This document shows, in pieces, positions 7,967 through 16,223 of a stretch of DNA of 50,223 nt. Position 1 is the stretch's first letter; the number at the start of each line of letters is the position of its first letter. The notes under the pieces were generated by a model, which did not search any database, had not been told where the DNA came from, and saw only the letters and a program-made list of their open reading frames with translations. A program made the translations under genes and the position numbers. Source of the DNA: JAHIYU01 sp964476155 (GTDB taxonomy: Bacteria > Krumholzibacteriota > Krumholzibacteriia > LZORAL124-64-63); NCBI GenBank assembly GCA_964476155.1, contig CAYYYS010000018.1, forward strand, positions 1 through 50,223, read 5' to 3'.

Positions 7967-8887
7967 ATGACCGGACTGCCAGACTGGCTCCCTTTCGACC
8001 CCGGCGGTGATTTCAAGCTCGGCTCCCGGGTTTTTCCCGGCCGTGTCTGGACCGCATCCGGCTGTTTCGGCTATGGGCTGCAGGGCCGCGAGATCGCCAC
8101 GAGCGGTGACGGCACGCCTTTTGACGGCCTCGGCGCCGTCGTCACCAAGACCATCACCTCCGCACCGCGTCAGGGGAATCCGCCGCCGCGGATCTGGGAT
8201 GCCGGCCCCGGCGCCTTGAACTCCATCGGACTCGAGAACGTGGGTCTCGACGGGTTCCTGGACGAGATCGTCCCGGCGCTGCGTCGCGACGGTGTGCCCT
8301 TCGTGGCGAGCATCGCCGGCACACGACCCGAGGAATTCGGCGAGATGACGCGCCGGTTGGCCGCGACGGCCGCCGACGGCGAGAACTGGCACGGTGTGGA
8401 GCTGAATCTCAGCTGTCCCAACGTGGCCCACGGTGGCGTGGATTTCGGACGCAGTCCCGATACGGTCCGCGCCTGCGTCGAGGCGGCGGCGGCCGAGGCG
8501 CGCGACCGGGTCGTCCTGGCCAAGCTCACGCCGAACGTAACGAGCATCGCCGCATTGGCGGCGGCCGCGGGCGAAGGCGGCGCCCATGGCGTGACGGCCA
8601 TCAACACCCTGCTCGGCATGGACATCGATCTGGCTACGGGTGAGCCCGTACTGCCCCTGCGACGCGGGGGCTACAGCGGCCCGGCGATCCTGCCGGTGGC
8701 GTTGGCCAAGGTGGACGAGATCGTGCGGGAGACCGGCCTGCCCGTGGTGGGTGTGGGCGGTATCGCCTCGGTCGCGGATGCGCTCAAGTTCATCGCGGTG
8801 GGGGCGGTGGCGGTGCAGGTGGGCACGGCGCAGATGAACGATCCGTTCACCGCGGCGCGAATCGCCGTGGTTCTCAATGGGTCATAG
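7967..8887 (+). CDS. pyrD: Dihydroorotate dehydrogenase, catalytic subunit (class 1B)
   Basis: FMN subunit (306 aa) oxidising dihydroorotate to orotate. It has the N-terminal TASGCFGYG, the ENVGLDGFLDEI region, LNLSCPNV with the active-site Cys, AINTLLGMDIDL, and VVGVGGIASVADALKFIAVGA for phosphate binding. ATG 7967 is used; GTG 7961, overlapping the pyrK stop, is an equally possible start two codons earlier. Adjacency to pyrK supports class 1B. Its 3' end overlaps the convergent HemC-like gene by 6 nt, so the operon ends here without room for a separate terminator. Confidence 0.95.
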   Translation: MTGLPDWLPFDPGGDFKLGSRVFPGRVWTASGCFGYGLQGREIATSGDGTPFDGLGAVVTKTITSAPRQGNPPPRIWDAGPGALNSIGLENVGLDGFLDEIVPALRRDGVPFVASIAGTRPEEFGEMTRRLAATAADGENWHGVELNLSCPNVAHGGVDFGRSPDTVRACVEAAAAEARDRVVLAKLTPNVTSIAALAAAAGEGGAHGVTAINTLLGMDIDLATGEPVLPLRRGGYSGPAILPVALAKVDEIVRETGLPVVGVGGIASVADALKFIAVGAVAVQVGTAQMNDPFTAARIAVVLNGS

Positions 8888-9955
8888 ATCATCGCGCGGT
8901 GGCGCGTAGTCGTCCAGATCGTCTTCGGATATGTCCTCGTCTTCGTCCTCAAAACCCTCGCTCAACGTAGGCTTCGTCACGTCGTCGTGTGTGTCGTCGG
9001 GATCCGCCGGCAAGCCCTCCGGGAAGTCCGCTTCCAGCAGATCGATCAGCGATGCGGTGCTCGTCATCAGTTCCTCGGCCAGACGCATGCCCAGGCTTGC
9101 GGCTTCATCCGCGTTGCCCTTGAGGATGGCCAGGTTGGGGGCTGACCCGGTCAGGGATCCGATGGCGCCGGTAATGATCAGATTGCCGTCGTTGGCCTGG
9201 GCCAGGACGCCGAGGGCGCAGTCCTGGTCGGAGCGGATCCGCTCGCGGAACGAAAGCTCGGCCAGCATTTCCTGATGGGACTGGGACGAATCGACCTGGG
9301 CGGCCATGGTGACGACTTCGGTGTCGTCCGCACGGGCCACCAGGGCGATCAACCCCTGCCCGGCTCCGGGCAGCATCATTTCCGGGAAGAAAATCTCCGA
9401 CATGATGTCCAGAACACCCAGGCGTTCACCAAGCGCCGCGGGGATGACCAGGCATGCCACCTCTTCCTTCTGCAGGAAGGTTTGCAGCGCGGTGACTGTG
9501 CCGCCGGTCATCAGGACCGGTTCGAGGTGGGGCCAGAGGGTGGAAATCTGGGCCTGGGATCGATGGCTGAGTACGCCGATTCTCGTGCCGTCGGGCAGAT
9601 CATCCGCGATCATGGCGTCCTTGTGCAGCAAGGCGTCGTAGGGCGTATCCCGCTCGAGGACGGCGACGACGACGAGGTCGTCCGGCAAAGGCAGGACCAG
9701 ATCCTCGGCGCACAGATCGACGATCTGAAACTTGCCGTCCCGGAGCTGCTGCTGGAGGAATGTGACCTCGGCGGGAGAATGGGTGCTGTAGAGCAAATCA
9801 ACCCGGTCGCGATGGGCGGTGGGGTCGGCGACGGTCACCATGTCGAAATGGGCCTTGGGGTGGGCCCGGTTCAGCCTGTTGATGACGATCTGGGTCTGGG
9901 CGCGGTTGAGGCGGCCGTCGAGGGTGCCGAGGGTGAAGGTGCCGGTGCTCTTCAC
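8882..9955 (-). CDS. Divergent hydroxymethylbilane synthase (HemC) homologue, probably altered or inactive
   Basis: A 357-residue protein whose order of motifs follows HemC: GTLDGRLNRAQ (for GTRxSxLAxxQ), LERDTPYDALL, IGVLSHRSQAQ (for GTSSLRRQ), MLPGAGQG (194-201), RADD, and GMRLAEELM. Key residues differ. The first Arg of GTR is Leu, the HSMKD segment reads VDLCAEDLVLP with no Lys and only Asp85 alignable, one Arg of LRRQ is gone, and the RGNVxTR arginines read TGGTVTAL. The cofactor Cys (GGCQVP) aligns with Gln; a Cys246 lies two positions later. The C-terminus ends in an acidic tail (about 310-357). It begins at GTG 9955 after AAGGAG, 24 nt behind the aminotransferase gene. Ordinary porphobilinogen deaminase activity is doubtful. 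Confidence 0.7.
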   Translation of the reverse strand: MKSTGTFTLGTLDGRLNRAQTQIVINRLNRAHPKAHFDMVTVADPTAHRDRVDLLYSTHSPAEVTFLQQQLRDGKFQIVDLCAEDLVLPLPDDLVVVAVLERDTPYDALLHKDAMIADDLPDGTRIGVLSHRSQAQISTLWPHLEPVLMTGGTVTALQTFLQKEEVACLVIPAALGERLGVLDIMSEIFFPEMMLPGAGQGLIALVARADDTEVVTMAAQVDSSQSHQEMLAELSFRERIRSDQDCALGVLAQANDGNLIITGAIGSLTGSAPNLAILKGNADEAASLGMRLAEELMTSTASLIDLLEADFPEGLPADPDDTHDDVTKPTLSEGFEDEDEDISEDDLDDYAPPRDDL

Positions 9956-9979
9956 GTGCTCATCTCTCCTTGCGCGGGA

Positions 9980-11110
9980 TCACGGCCCGCAGGTTTCAAT
10001 GTGCGCTCTCACGATGTCGCCGATGCGCCTGGCGTCTTCCACCGGCAGGGCCTGGTAGATGGGTAGCGTCAGGACCTGTGCGCCGGTCGCCACGGCGTTG
10101 GGCAAGTCTCCGTGGACGCGGCAGTACTCGGCCAGCGGATCCTGGTGCAGGGGCGGATCGTAGTACACGCCGTAAGCGACGCCGGCCTTGTCCAGGGTCT
10201 CTTCGAGTTTGCCACGTTCAGGAACTCTAATCCAGTACTGATGATGGGTGACGCGCAGACCGCCGCCGGGCGCGTAACCGGAAAAGCGGTTAGCCGCCGG
10301 GATCGCCCGGTCGTAGATGTCGGCGGCGCGGTCCCGGTCCGCCTGCTCGTCGGAGAACCGGGCGAGCCGAACGCGGATGGCCATGGCCTGGATCTCATCC
10401 AGGCGGCTGTTCCAGCCCGAGCGCAGGATGCCGTCGATGCGTACCGATTCGTGGCCGCGCAGCTTGCGGATCAAGGCGGCATCCTCGGTGTCGCGGCAGA
10501 CGACCAGGCCGCCGTCGCCGATGCCGGGCAGGTTCTTGGTGGGGTAGAAGCTCAGACAGGACATGCGCCCGAAGGATCCGCAGGAACGGCCCTTGTACAG
10601 GGAGCCGAAGGCCTGGCACATGTCCTCGATCACGTCCAGATCGTGGTCGTCGGCGATGGTCTGCAGGGCGTCCATGTCGCAGGGCACGCCGAAGATGTGC
10701 ACGGGCAGGATGACGCGCGTGCGGTCGGTCACGGCCTCGGCGACGCGTGCGGGTTGCAGATTCAGGTCGTCCGGAGAGATGTCCACCAGGACGGGAGTGC
10801 CGCCCAGCCGGATCACGGCTTCGATGGTGGCCACGAAGGTATAGGGCGTGGTGATGACTTCGACGCCGGGTCCGACGCCCGCCAACTGCAGGGCCAGGTA
10901 CAGGGCCGCCGAACCGGACGCAACCCCGACCGAGTCCGCGGCTTCGCAGGCCGTGGCCATCTCGCGCTCGAGGGCGTGGGTTTCCTCGCCGAGAATGTAG
11001 GCGCCCGTGGACAGGATGCGGTCGACGCCGGCGAGGATCTCCTCCTTGCAGGGCATCATTGGCGACACCAGGTCGTATCTCTGCACGCGACGCATCATTT
11101 CTTCTTTCAT
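9980..11110 (-). CDS. DegT/DnrJ/EryC1/StrS-family PLP aminotransferase
   Basis: Sugar aminotransferase family (376 aa), usually adding an amino group to a nucleotide-linked keto-sugar. GSAALYLAL near residue 66, TPYTFVAT, IEDMCQAFG (Asp163 for the PLP pyridine nitrogen) and SFYPTKNLPGIGDGG with Lys192 as the Schiff-base Lys are present. Start ATG 11110 has GGGAG 9 nt upstream. It lies 19 nt after ugd in a minus-strand run with ugd and a GDP-deoxysugar reductase, so a role in surface polysaccharide or glycan building is likely. The substrate cannot be named. Confidence 0.88.
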   Translation of the reverse strand: MKEEMMRRVQRYDLVSPMMPCKEEILAGVDRILSTGAYILGEETHALEREMATACEAADSVGVASGSAALYLALQLAGVGPGVEVITTPYTFVATIEAVIRLGGTPVLVDISPDDLNLQPARVAEAVTDRTRVILPVHIFGVPCDMDALQTIADDHDLDVIEDMCQAFGSLYKGRSCGSFGRMSCLSFYPTKNLPGIGDGGLVVCRDTEDAALIRKLRGHESVRIDGILRSGWNSRLDEIQAMAIRVRLARFSDEQADRDRAADIYDRAIPAANRFSGYAPGGGLRVTHHQYWIRVPERGKLEETLDKAGVAYGVYYDPPLHQDPLAEYCRVHGDLPNAVATGAQVLTLPIYQALPVEDARRIGDIVRAHIETCGP

Positions 11111-11129
11111 GTCGATTTTCTCCCGTCGG

Positions 11130-12440
11130 CTAGTCCTGGGGACGTCCGAAGGAGCGGTATTCGATCCCGTGCTCCGCCAGCATCTCATGGTTGTAGACGT
11201 TCCGACAATCCAGGAAACGCTTCCCGGCCACCAGACCGGCGATACGCGCCAGGTCGAGCTGGCGATACTCGTTCCACTCGGTCACCAGCAGGGTCAGATC
11301 GGCACCCTCGACGGTTTGATACGGACTGTCACAGTACATCAGATCGGGATGGATTTCCCGGAAGTTGTCCATGGCTACGGGGTCATGCACGCGCAGGGTG
11401 GCGCCGGCCTCTTGGAGCAGGTCGACGAGCCGACGCGCCGGGGCGTCGCGGATGTCATCGGTGTTGGGTTTGAAACTCAGTCCCAGCAGGGCCACGGTGC
11501 GGCCGTCCAGGTCGGGCAGCATTTCACGGGCCTTGGCCATGGCCACGTCGGGCAGCGCCGCGTTCACGGCGATGGCCGCGCGTACGATGGACATGTCGCC
11601 GCCGGCCTCGTTGGCGATGTGCACGATGGCGTTGGTGTCCTTGGGCAGACACGATCCGCCGAAGCCCAGGCCGGCGTGCAGGAACTTGGGGCCGACACGC
11701 TTGTCCAGACCCATGGCGCGCGCCACCAGCGAGACATCGGCACCCACGCGATCGGCCAGTTGCGAGACCTCGTTGATGTAGGAGATCTTCACGGCCAGGA
11801 ACGCGTTGCACGCGTACTTGATGAGTTCCGCCGACTCGATGCTGCCGTGGACGATGGGGGTCTCGAGCAGATAGAGGGGGCGATAGATCTCGCGCATCAT
11901 CTTCTCGGCCCGTTCGGTCTCGGTGCCGATCACCACGCGGTCGGGACGCATGAAGTCCTCGATGCTCGACCCTTCACGCAAAAACTCGGGATTGCTGGCC
12001 ATATCGAACGGGATGGCTTCGCTCTGGGCTTCGCTGATCGCCTTCTTGACCTTGAGCGACGTGCCCACCGGCACGGTGCTCTTGGTGACGACGACATAGT
12101 ACTTCTTCATGAGCCGGCCGATCTCCTCGGCCACCTTGATGACGAAGGTGAGGTCGGCTTCCCCGGTGTCGGACATGGGGGTCTGGACGGCGATGAATAT
12201 CACGTCGGTGGTGTTCATGGCCTCTGCGAGCGAGGTCGTGAAGAACAGACGACCACTGTCGACGTTCTTGCGGACCAGCAGGTCCAGTCCCGGCTCGTAG
12301 ATGGGCATGATACCCTCGTGCAGATCCTCGATACGCTTTTCGTTGATGTCCACACACCAGACCTCGTGACCAAAGTCGGCGAGGCAGGCTCCCGACACCA
12401 GACCCACGTATCCCGTTCCGATCATGCAGATACGACTCAT
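11130..12440 (-). CDS. ugd: UDP-glucose 6-dehydrogenase
   Basis: Oxidises UDP-glucose to UDP-glucuronate with two NAD+ (436 aa). ICMIGTGYVGLVSGACLADFG is the NAD fold, followed by the VPVGTS segment, NPEFLREGSSIEDFMRPDRVVIG, KYACNAFLAVKISYINEV, and GFGGSCLPKD with the catalytic Cys. The C-terminal GLSFKPNTDDIRDAP domain is complete. ATG 12440 is used, with GGGAG upstream; it overlaps the 3' end of the preceding reductase gene by 4 nt. UDP-glucuronate could feed capsule, O-antigen or downstream UDP-sugars. A related nucleotide-sugar dehydrogenase of slightly different specificity is possible. Confidence 0.93.
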   Translation of the reverse strand: MSRICMIGTGYVGLVSGACLADFGHEVWCVDINEKRIEDLHEGIMPIYEPGLDLLVRKNVDSGRLFFTTSLAEAMNTTDVIFIAVQTPMSDTGEADLTFVIKVAEEIGRLMKKYYVVVTKSTVPVGTSLKVKKAISEAQSEAIPFDMASNPEFLREGSSIEDFMRPDRVVIGTETERAEKMMREIYRPLYLLETPIVHGSIESAELIKYACNAFLAVKISYINEVSQLADRVGADVSLVARAMGLDKRVGPKFLHAGLGFGGSCLPKDTNAIVHIANEAGGDMSIVRAAIAVNAALPDVAMAKAREMLPDLDGRTVALLGLSFKPNTDDIRDAPARRLVDLLQEAGATLRVHDPVAMDNFREIHPDLMYCDSPYQTVEGADLTLLVTEWNEYRQLDLARIAGLVAGKRFLDCRNVYNHEMLAEHGIEYRSFGRPQD

Positions 12441-13453
12441 GTACTCTTCTCCCGGGTCCACTGCAGCAGCTCGCGCAGGGTATCTTCTAGTTCACCGGCC
12501 GGCTGCCAGCCGGTGGCTTGTTTCAGTTTATCGCTGGAGCCCACCATGAAGGGGACATTGGAGGGGCGGAAACGGTCGGGGTCCGGTTCGACCCCGATGT
12601 CAGATTCCGACGCTGCGAGCAGGATGTCCAGTCCCTTTTGCATGGACACGCCCGTGCCCGAGCTGATGTTGTAGATCTCCCCGGGAACGCCCTTTTCCCG
12701 CAGCAGGCGGTATGCGCGGATCACGTCTCGAACATGCAGATAGTCGCGCAGGGGGGAGAGGTCGCCCACGCGCAGCACGGGTTCCTGCTCGCCACGCTCG
12801 ATGGCCACGATCTGTTTCGCGAAGGAGGGATAGGCGAAGACAGTCGATTGTCCCGGTCCGGTGTGGGCGAAAGGCCGCGCCATGACCACGGGCAGATCGA
12901 ACGAGCCGTGGTACTGACAACACAGGAGGGTCTGGGTGACCTTGCTAACGCCGTAGGGTGAGCTGGGATTCAGGGGCGTCGATTCGTTGAGCGGACGGTC
13001 GGCCGCGGGTGGGCCGTATTCTTCGGAAGATCCCACTGCCACCACCATGGGGCGTTCGTCCGCGGGCAGGGCGCGTACGGCTTCCAACAGGCGCAGACAG
13101 CCGGTCACGTTCACGTCGAAGGTGAGATAGGGGTCCTTGAAAGAGAGGGCCGCGGAGCTCTGGGCGGCCAGGTGGTAGACCGATTCGGGTCGGAAGGCGT
13201 CGATCAGGCCGTCGGCCGCATCGGGGGCGGCCAGGTCCAGGTCCCGGCAGCGCCAGGTTCCGGCGGCACCGGTGTAGACGGCCGTGTCGTCGGCTCCCTT
13301 TTCCGCGAGTTCGAAATCGCCGAGGCGATCGGGTGGCGACGTAGGATCGGCGAACCGACCGATACCAAGCACCTCGCAACCGTCACGCAGCAGATCCTCA
13401 ACCAGCCAGCACCCAACGAAACCGTTGGCGCCGGTAACCAGTACCTTCTCCAT
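12437..13453 (-). CDS. NAD-dependent epimerase/dehydratase, GDP-6-deoxy-D-mannose reductase type
   Basis: Extended short-chain dehydrogenase (338 aa). VLVTGANGFVG binds NAD(P), followed by YHLAAQSS, the GSSEEYG strand, and the SPYGVSKV catalytic Tyr-x3-Lys. PFAHTGPGQS, PSFAKQIVAIERG, VLRVGDLSPLRDYLHVRDVIRAY and RPSNVPFMVGSSDKL match the Rmd/GMD branch, which reduces or forms GDP-4-keto-6-deoxymannose on the way to GDP-D-rhamnose. No GDP-mannose dehydratase partner is in the window. ATG 13453 (MEKV) or 13456 (MMEKV) both follow GAAAGG. It overlaps ugd by 4 nt. Reductase versus dehydratase is not settled by sequence alone. Confidence 0.8.
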   Translation of the reverse strand: MEKVLVTGANGFVGCWLVEDLLRDGCEVLGIGRFADPTSPPDRLGDFELAEKGADDTAVYTGAAGTWRCRDLDLAAPDAADGLIDAFRPESVYHLAAQSSAALSFKDPYLTFDVNVTGCLRLLEAVRALPADERPMVVAVGSSEEYGPPAADRPLNESTPLNPSSPYGVSKVTQTLLCCQYHGSFDLPVVMARPFAHTGPGQSTVFAYPSFAKQIVAIERGEQEPVLRVGDLSPLRDYLHVRDVIRAYRLLREKGVPGEIYNISSGTGVSMQKGLDILLAASESDIGVEPDPDRFRPSNVPFMVGSSDKLKQATGWQPAGELEDTLRELLQWTREKST

Positions 13454-13467
13454 CATCGACCTTTCGC

Positions 13468-13908
13468 TCAGCCGTTCAGCAGCCGGAGCCATTCCTTGTA
13501 GATACAGCGATCCATGATCACGTCCAGTCCGGCGTTGCGGGCGATCCGGGCCGCGTTCTCGTTGACGACGCTTTCCTGCATCCAGACGGTCTTGGCGCCC
13601 ACGGCCACGGCTTCGTCCACGACGGGGCCGACCGTGTCGCTGCGGCGGAACACGTCCACTACGTCGATCGAGCCGGGTATATCGGCCAGAGTGGGGTAGA
13701 CCTTGACCCCCAGGACCTCGGTGAGCATGGGGTTGACACCCACGACTTCGACGCCCAGCCCCTTGAGGAACTTGGTGATGCCATGGCTGGCGCGCTCGGG
13801 CTTTTCGGAAATACCGACCACCGCAACAAACTTCATGTTTTTCAGAATTTCGGTCACGCGCGTGTCGGGAGTCCCGTCGGCGAACTGGGGTGCTCCGGCT
13901 TCGTTCAT
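13468..13908 (-). CDS. CoA-binding domain protein, YccU type
   Basis: Small Rossmann protein (146 aa) of the CoA-binding family: VAVVGISEKPERASHGITKFLKGLG, VVGVNP, then LADIPGSIDVVDVFRRSDTVGPVVDEAVAVGAKTVWMQ and a C-terminal MDRCIYKEW with a conserved Cys. Members bind CoA or a related nucleotide and their task is unknown. ATG 13908 follows GGGAGGGA; the longer form at 13926 has no better site. It is the first gene of the minus-strand run into the sugar-nucleotide genes, with 14 nt to the next start. Nothing ties it functionally to them. Confidence 0.88.
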   Translation of the reverse strand: MNEAGAPQFADGTPDTRVTEILKNMKFVAVVGISEKPERASHGITKFLKGLGVEVVGVNPMLTEVLGVKVYPTLADIPGSIDVVDVFRRSDTVGPVVDEAVAVGAKTVWMQESVVNENAARIARNAGLDVIMDRCIYKEWLRLLNG

Positions 13909-14129
13909 GAGTCCCTCCCCGGCCAAGAAAAACGGGCCCCTCTCGGCGGTTCCCGTCGCTGCGTGGGCAGCCCGCAGAATCTACCGGGTATGCGACATGA
14001 TGTCTAGTATTTCGCATACCGGATGGAGCGGAGTCCAGTCACAACATTTTTCGACTTTCCTGATGGCATGAGCATTGCTACTTTCGTCGGGGACCAGTTG
14101 TCAAATAAGCAACAGCCAAGGATGGACCC

Positions 14130-16133
14130 ATGAATCCAGTCGTAATGACCATACTGATGACGATGTCGATCGCATTTTTCATCGACACCATGACCGGGCG
14201 GATGTGGCTGCTCAAGGCCGCCGAAGGCGAGACCCGGCTGGGTCCTCTCGGCGCGCGTCTGCGCAATCTGCTGGTGATCGGCTTCGGACAGCAACGTCTG
14301 CTGTACGAGAAGACCGCCGGCTGGATGCATTTTTGGATCTTCTTCGGCTTTCTGGTGGTCTTCACGCGCACCTGCACCCTGGTTGGTCGTGGTTACGATC
14401 AGGACTTCCACCTGCCGCTGCTGGGGGGGGCGCTGGGTCTGGCGTATGCCCTGATCAAGGACGTGTTCGAAGTGGCCGTGCTCGCCGCGGTGCTCTTTGC
14501 CGTGTGGCGTCGGCTGTTCGTGCGACCGGACCGCCTGCATCTGAGTACGGAGGCCGTCGTCGTCCTGCTCTGGATCGGCTCCCTGATGGTGACCGATCTG
14601 ATCGGTGACGCGGCGCTCTTCGCCCTGTACCCCGACCATCCGGAGATCGGCTGGGCTTTCGTCGGCACGGCCCTGAGTGGGCTGTTCGACACCGCCGCCG
14701 CGACGACCCTGGCCTGGTACAACTGGATGTACTGGGTGCACGTCCTGCTGCTGATGGCCTTCCTGAACTACCTGCCCTTCGGCAAGCATTTTCACGTGAT
14801 CACGGCCCTGTTCAATGTCTATACCATGAAACTCGACCCGCCGGTGGTCGTCGATCGCATGGAGTTCGCGGGCAAGGAGAGTTTCGGCGTCGGCAAGATC
14901 GAGGATCACAAGTGGTCGCGTCTGATGGACATGTACAGTTGCACCGAGTGCGGGCGCTGTACCGTCCACTGCCCGACGGCCACCACCGGCAAGGCGCTGA
15001 GCCCCCGCGAGCTGATTACCGCTCAGCGTGACCATCTCTACGCACACGCCGCCCAGATCGGCGTCATCGGCAAGCTGAAACACGCGGGACGTGACGAGGA
15101 CGCGGCCAAGGCCGCGGCGGCCATCGAGCGCGAACCCCTGTCCGGCGGTGTCATCGGCGACGACGTGCTCTGGGCCTGTACCACCTGCGGCTACTGCCAG
15201 ACGGTCTGCCCGGTGTCCATCGAGCACATCGACCACGTGATCGATATGCGGCGCCATCTGATGATGATGGAAGCGCGCATGCCGACTGAATTCGCCACGG
15301 CCATCAAGGGGCTGGAAACCAACTCCAACCCGTGGAACGTGGGCGCCGCGGGGCGTGAGGACTGGGTCGGCGATCTCGCGGTGCCGCGTTTGCGCGACAA
15401 GGGCTCGGCCGAGTACCTGCTCTTCGTGGGCTGCGCCGGCTCCTTCGATGAGCGCAACAAGGACGTGCTGCGCTCGCTTTGCCGCCTCCTGCTGGCGGCC
15501 GATGTGGACTTTGCCGTCCTCGGTACCGACGAGGGCTGCTGCGGCGATCCGGCACGCCGGTCGGGCAACGAATACCTCTTCCAGATGCAGGCCCAGCAGA
15601 ACGTGGACACCTTCAAGAAGTACGGCGTGAAAAAGGTCGTCACGGCCTGCCCGCACTGCTTCTCGGTGATCGGCAACGAGTATGCCCAGTTCGACCTGGC
15701 GGGCGTGGAGGTTGTTCATCACAGCCAGTTGCTGGCGGAGCTGATCGGAACCGGCAAACTGAAGGTGACCGCCGGCACAACGACGACAGCCACCTACCAC
15801 GACTCCTGCTACCTGGGCCGTCACAACAATGTGTACGATGCACCCCGCAACGTGGTCGACGCCCTCGGCCTCAAGCGCGTGGAGATGCCGCGCCACGGCC
15901 GCGAGGGTTTCTGCTGCGGTGCCGGTGGCGCGCGCATGTGGATGGAGGAGTCCGACGGCACGCGCATCAACCACAGCCGTGTCGACGAGGCGGCGGAAAC
16001 CGGCGCCGCGGAAGTGTGCACGGCCTGTCCGTTCTGCCTGACCATGATCGGCGACGGGATCAAGGAGACCGATCGGGAGGCGTCGATGAAGGCGCTGGAT
16101 CTGGCGGAGATGGTGGAGCGCAACCTGGTCTGA
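14130..16133 (+). CDS. Membrane Fe-S oxidoreductase, ETF:(mena)quinone oxidoreductase type
   Basis: A 667-residue membrane protein in the HdrD/GlpC-like group. Residues 1-225 hold about five or six membrane helices resembling the NarI heme-b domain, with candidate heme ligands His67, His204, His220 and His222. Two [4Fe-4S] motifs follow (Cys271/274/277/281 and Cys350/353/356/360). Then come two CCG-type domains (GCCGDP near 469-473 and FCCGAGGARMW near 594-604, plus ACPHC and ACPFC). Such proteins take electrons from EtfAB and reduce quinone in bacteria lacking classic ETF-QO. etfA/etfB lie 3 kb downstream. A plain heterodisulfide-reductase-like role is the alternative. Confidence 0.85.
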   Translation: MNPVVMTILMTMSIAFFIDTMTGRMWLLKAAEGETRLGPLGARLRNLLVIGFGQQRLLYEKTAGWMHFWIFFGFLVVFTRTCTLVGRGYDQDFHLPLLGGALGLAYALIKDVFEVAVLAAVLFAVWRRLFVRPDRLHLSTEAVVVLLWIGSLMVTDLIGDAALFALYPDHPEIGWAFVGTALSGLFDTAAATTLAWYNWMYWVHVLLLMAFLNYLPFGKHFHVITALFNVYTMKLDPPVVVDRMEFAGKESFGVGKIEDHKWSRLMDMYSCTECGRCTVHCPTATTGKALSPRELITAQRDHLYAHAAQIGVIGKLKHAGRDEDAAKAAAAIEREPLSGGVIGDDVLWACTTCGYCQTVCPVSIEHIDHVIDMRRHLMMMEARMPTEFATAIKGLETNSNPWNVGAAGREDWVGDLAVPRLRDKGSAEYLLFVGCAGSFDERNKDVLRSLCRLLLAADVDFAVLGTDEGCCGDPARRSGNEYLFQMQAQQNVDTFKKYGVKKVVTACPHCFSVIGNEYAQFDLAGVEVVHHSQLLAELIGTGKLKVTAGTTTTATYHDSCYLGRHNNVYDAPRNVVDALGLKRVEMPRHGREGFCCGAGGARMWMEESDGTRINHSRVDEAAETGAAEVCTACPFCLTMIGDGIKETDREASMKALDLAEMVERNLV

Positions 16134-16176
16134 TCTTGAATCGAACTTGCTTATCAAGATCACTTAGGTATTATAT

Positions 16177-16203
16177 AGCCGCCTCTCGAAACGGGGGGCG
16201 GCT
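16177..16203. other. Intergenic hairpin between oxidoreductase and nitronate monooxygenase-like genes
   Basis: AGCCGCC (16177-16183) pairs perfectly with GGCGGCT (16197-16203). No T-run follows on either strand, so it is not a convincing intrinsic terminator. Confidence 0.4.
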
Positions 16204-16223
16204 AATTCTATACGGAGGCGATG

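Noticed and set aside
14004..16163. A 719-codon open frame on the minus strand opposite the membrane oxidoreductase gene
   Set aside because: The plus-strand protein has complete Fe-S and CCG motifs. The minus frame is His/Gly/Arg-rich with no recognisable domain, typical of antisense shadows in GC-rich DNA.
16177..16203. Terminator between the oxidoreductase and nitronate monooxygenase-like genes
   Set aside because: Good stem but no T-run on either strand, so listed only as a hairpin.
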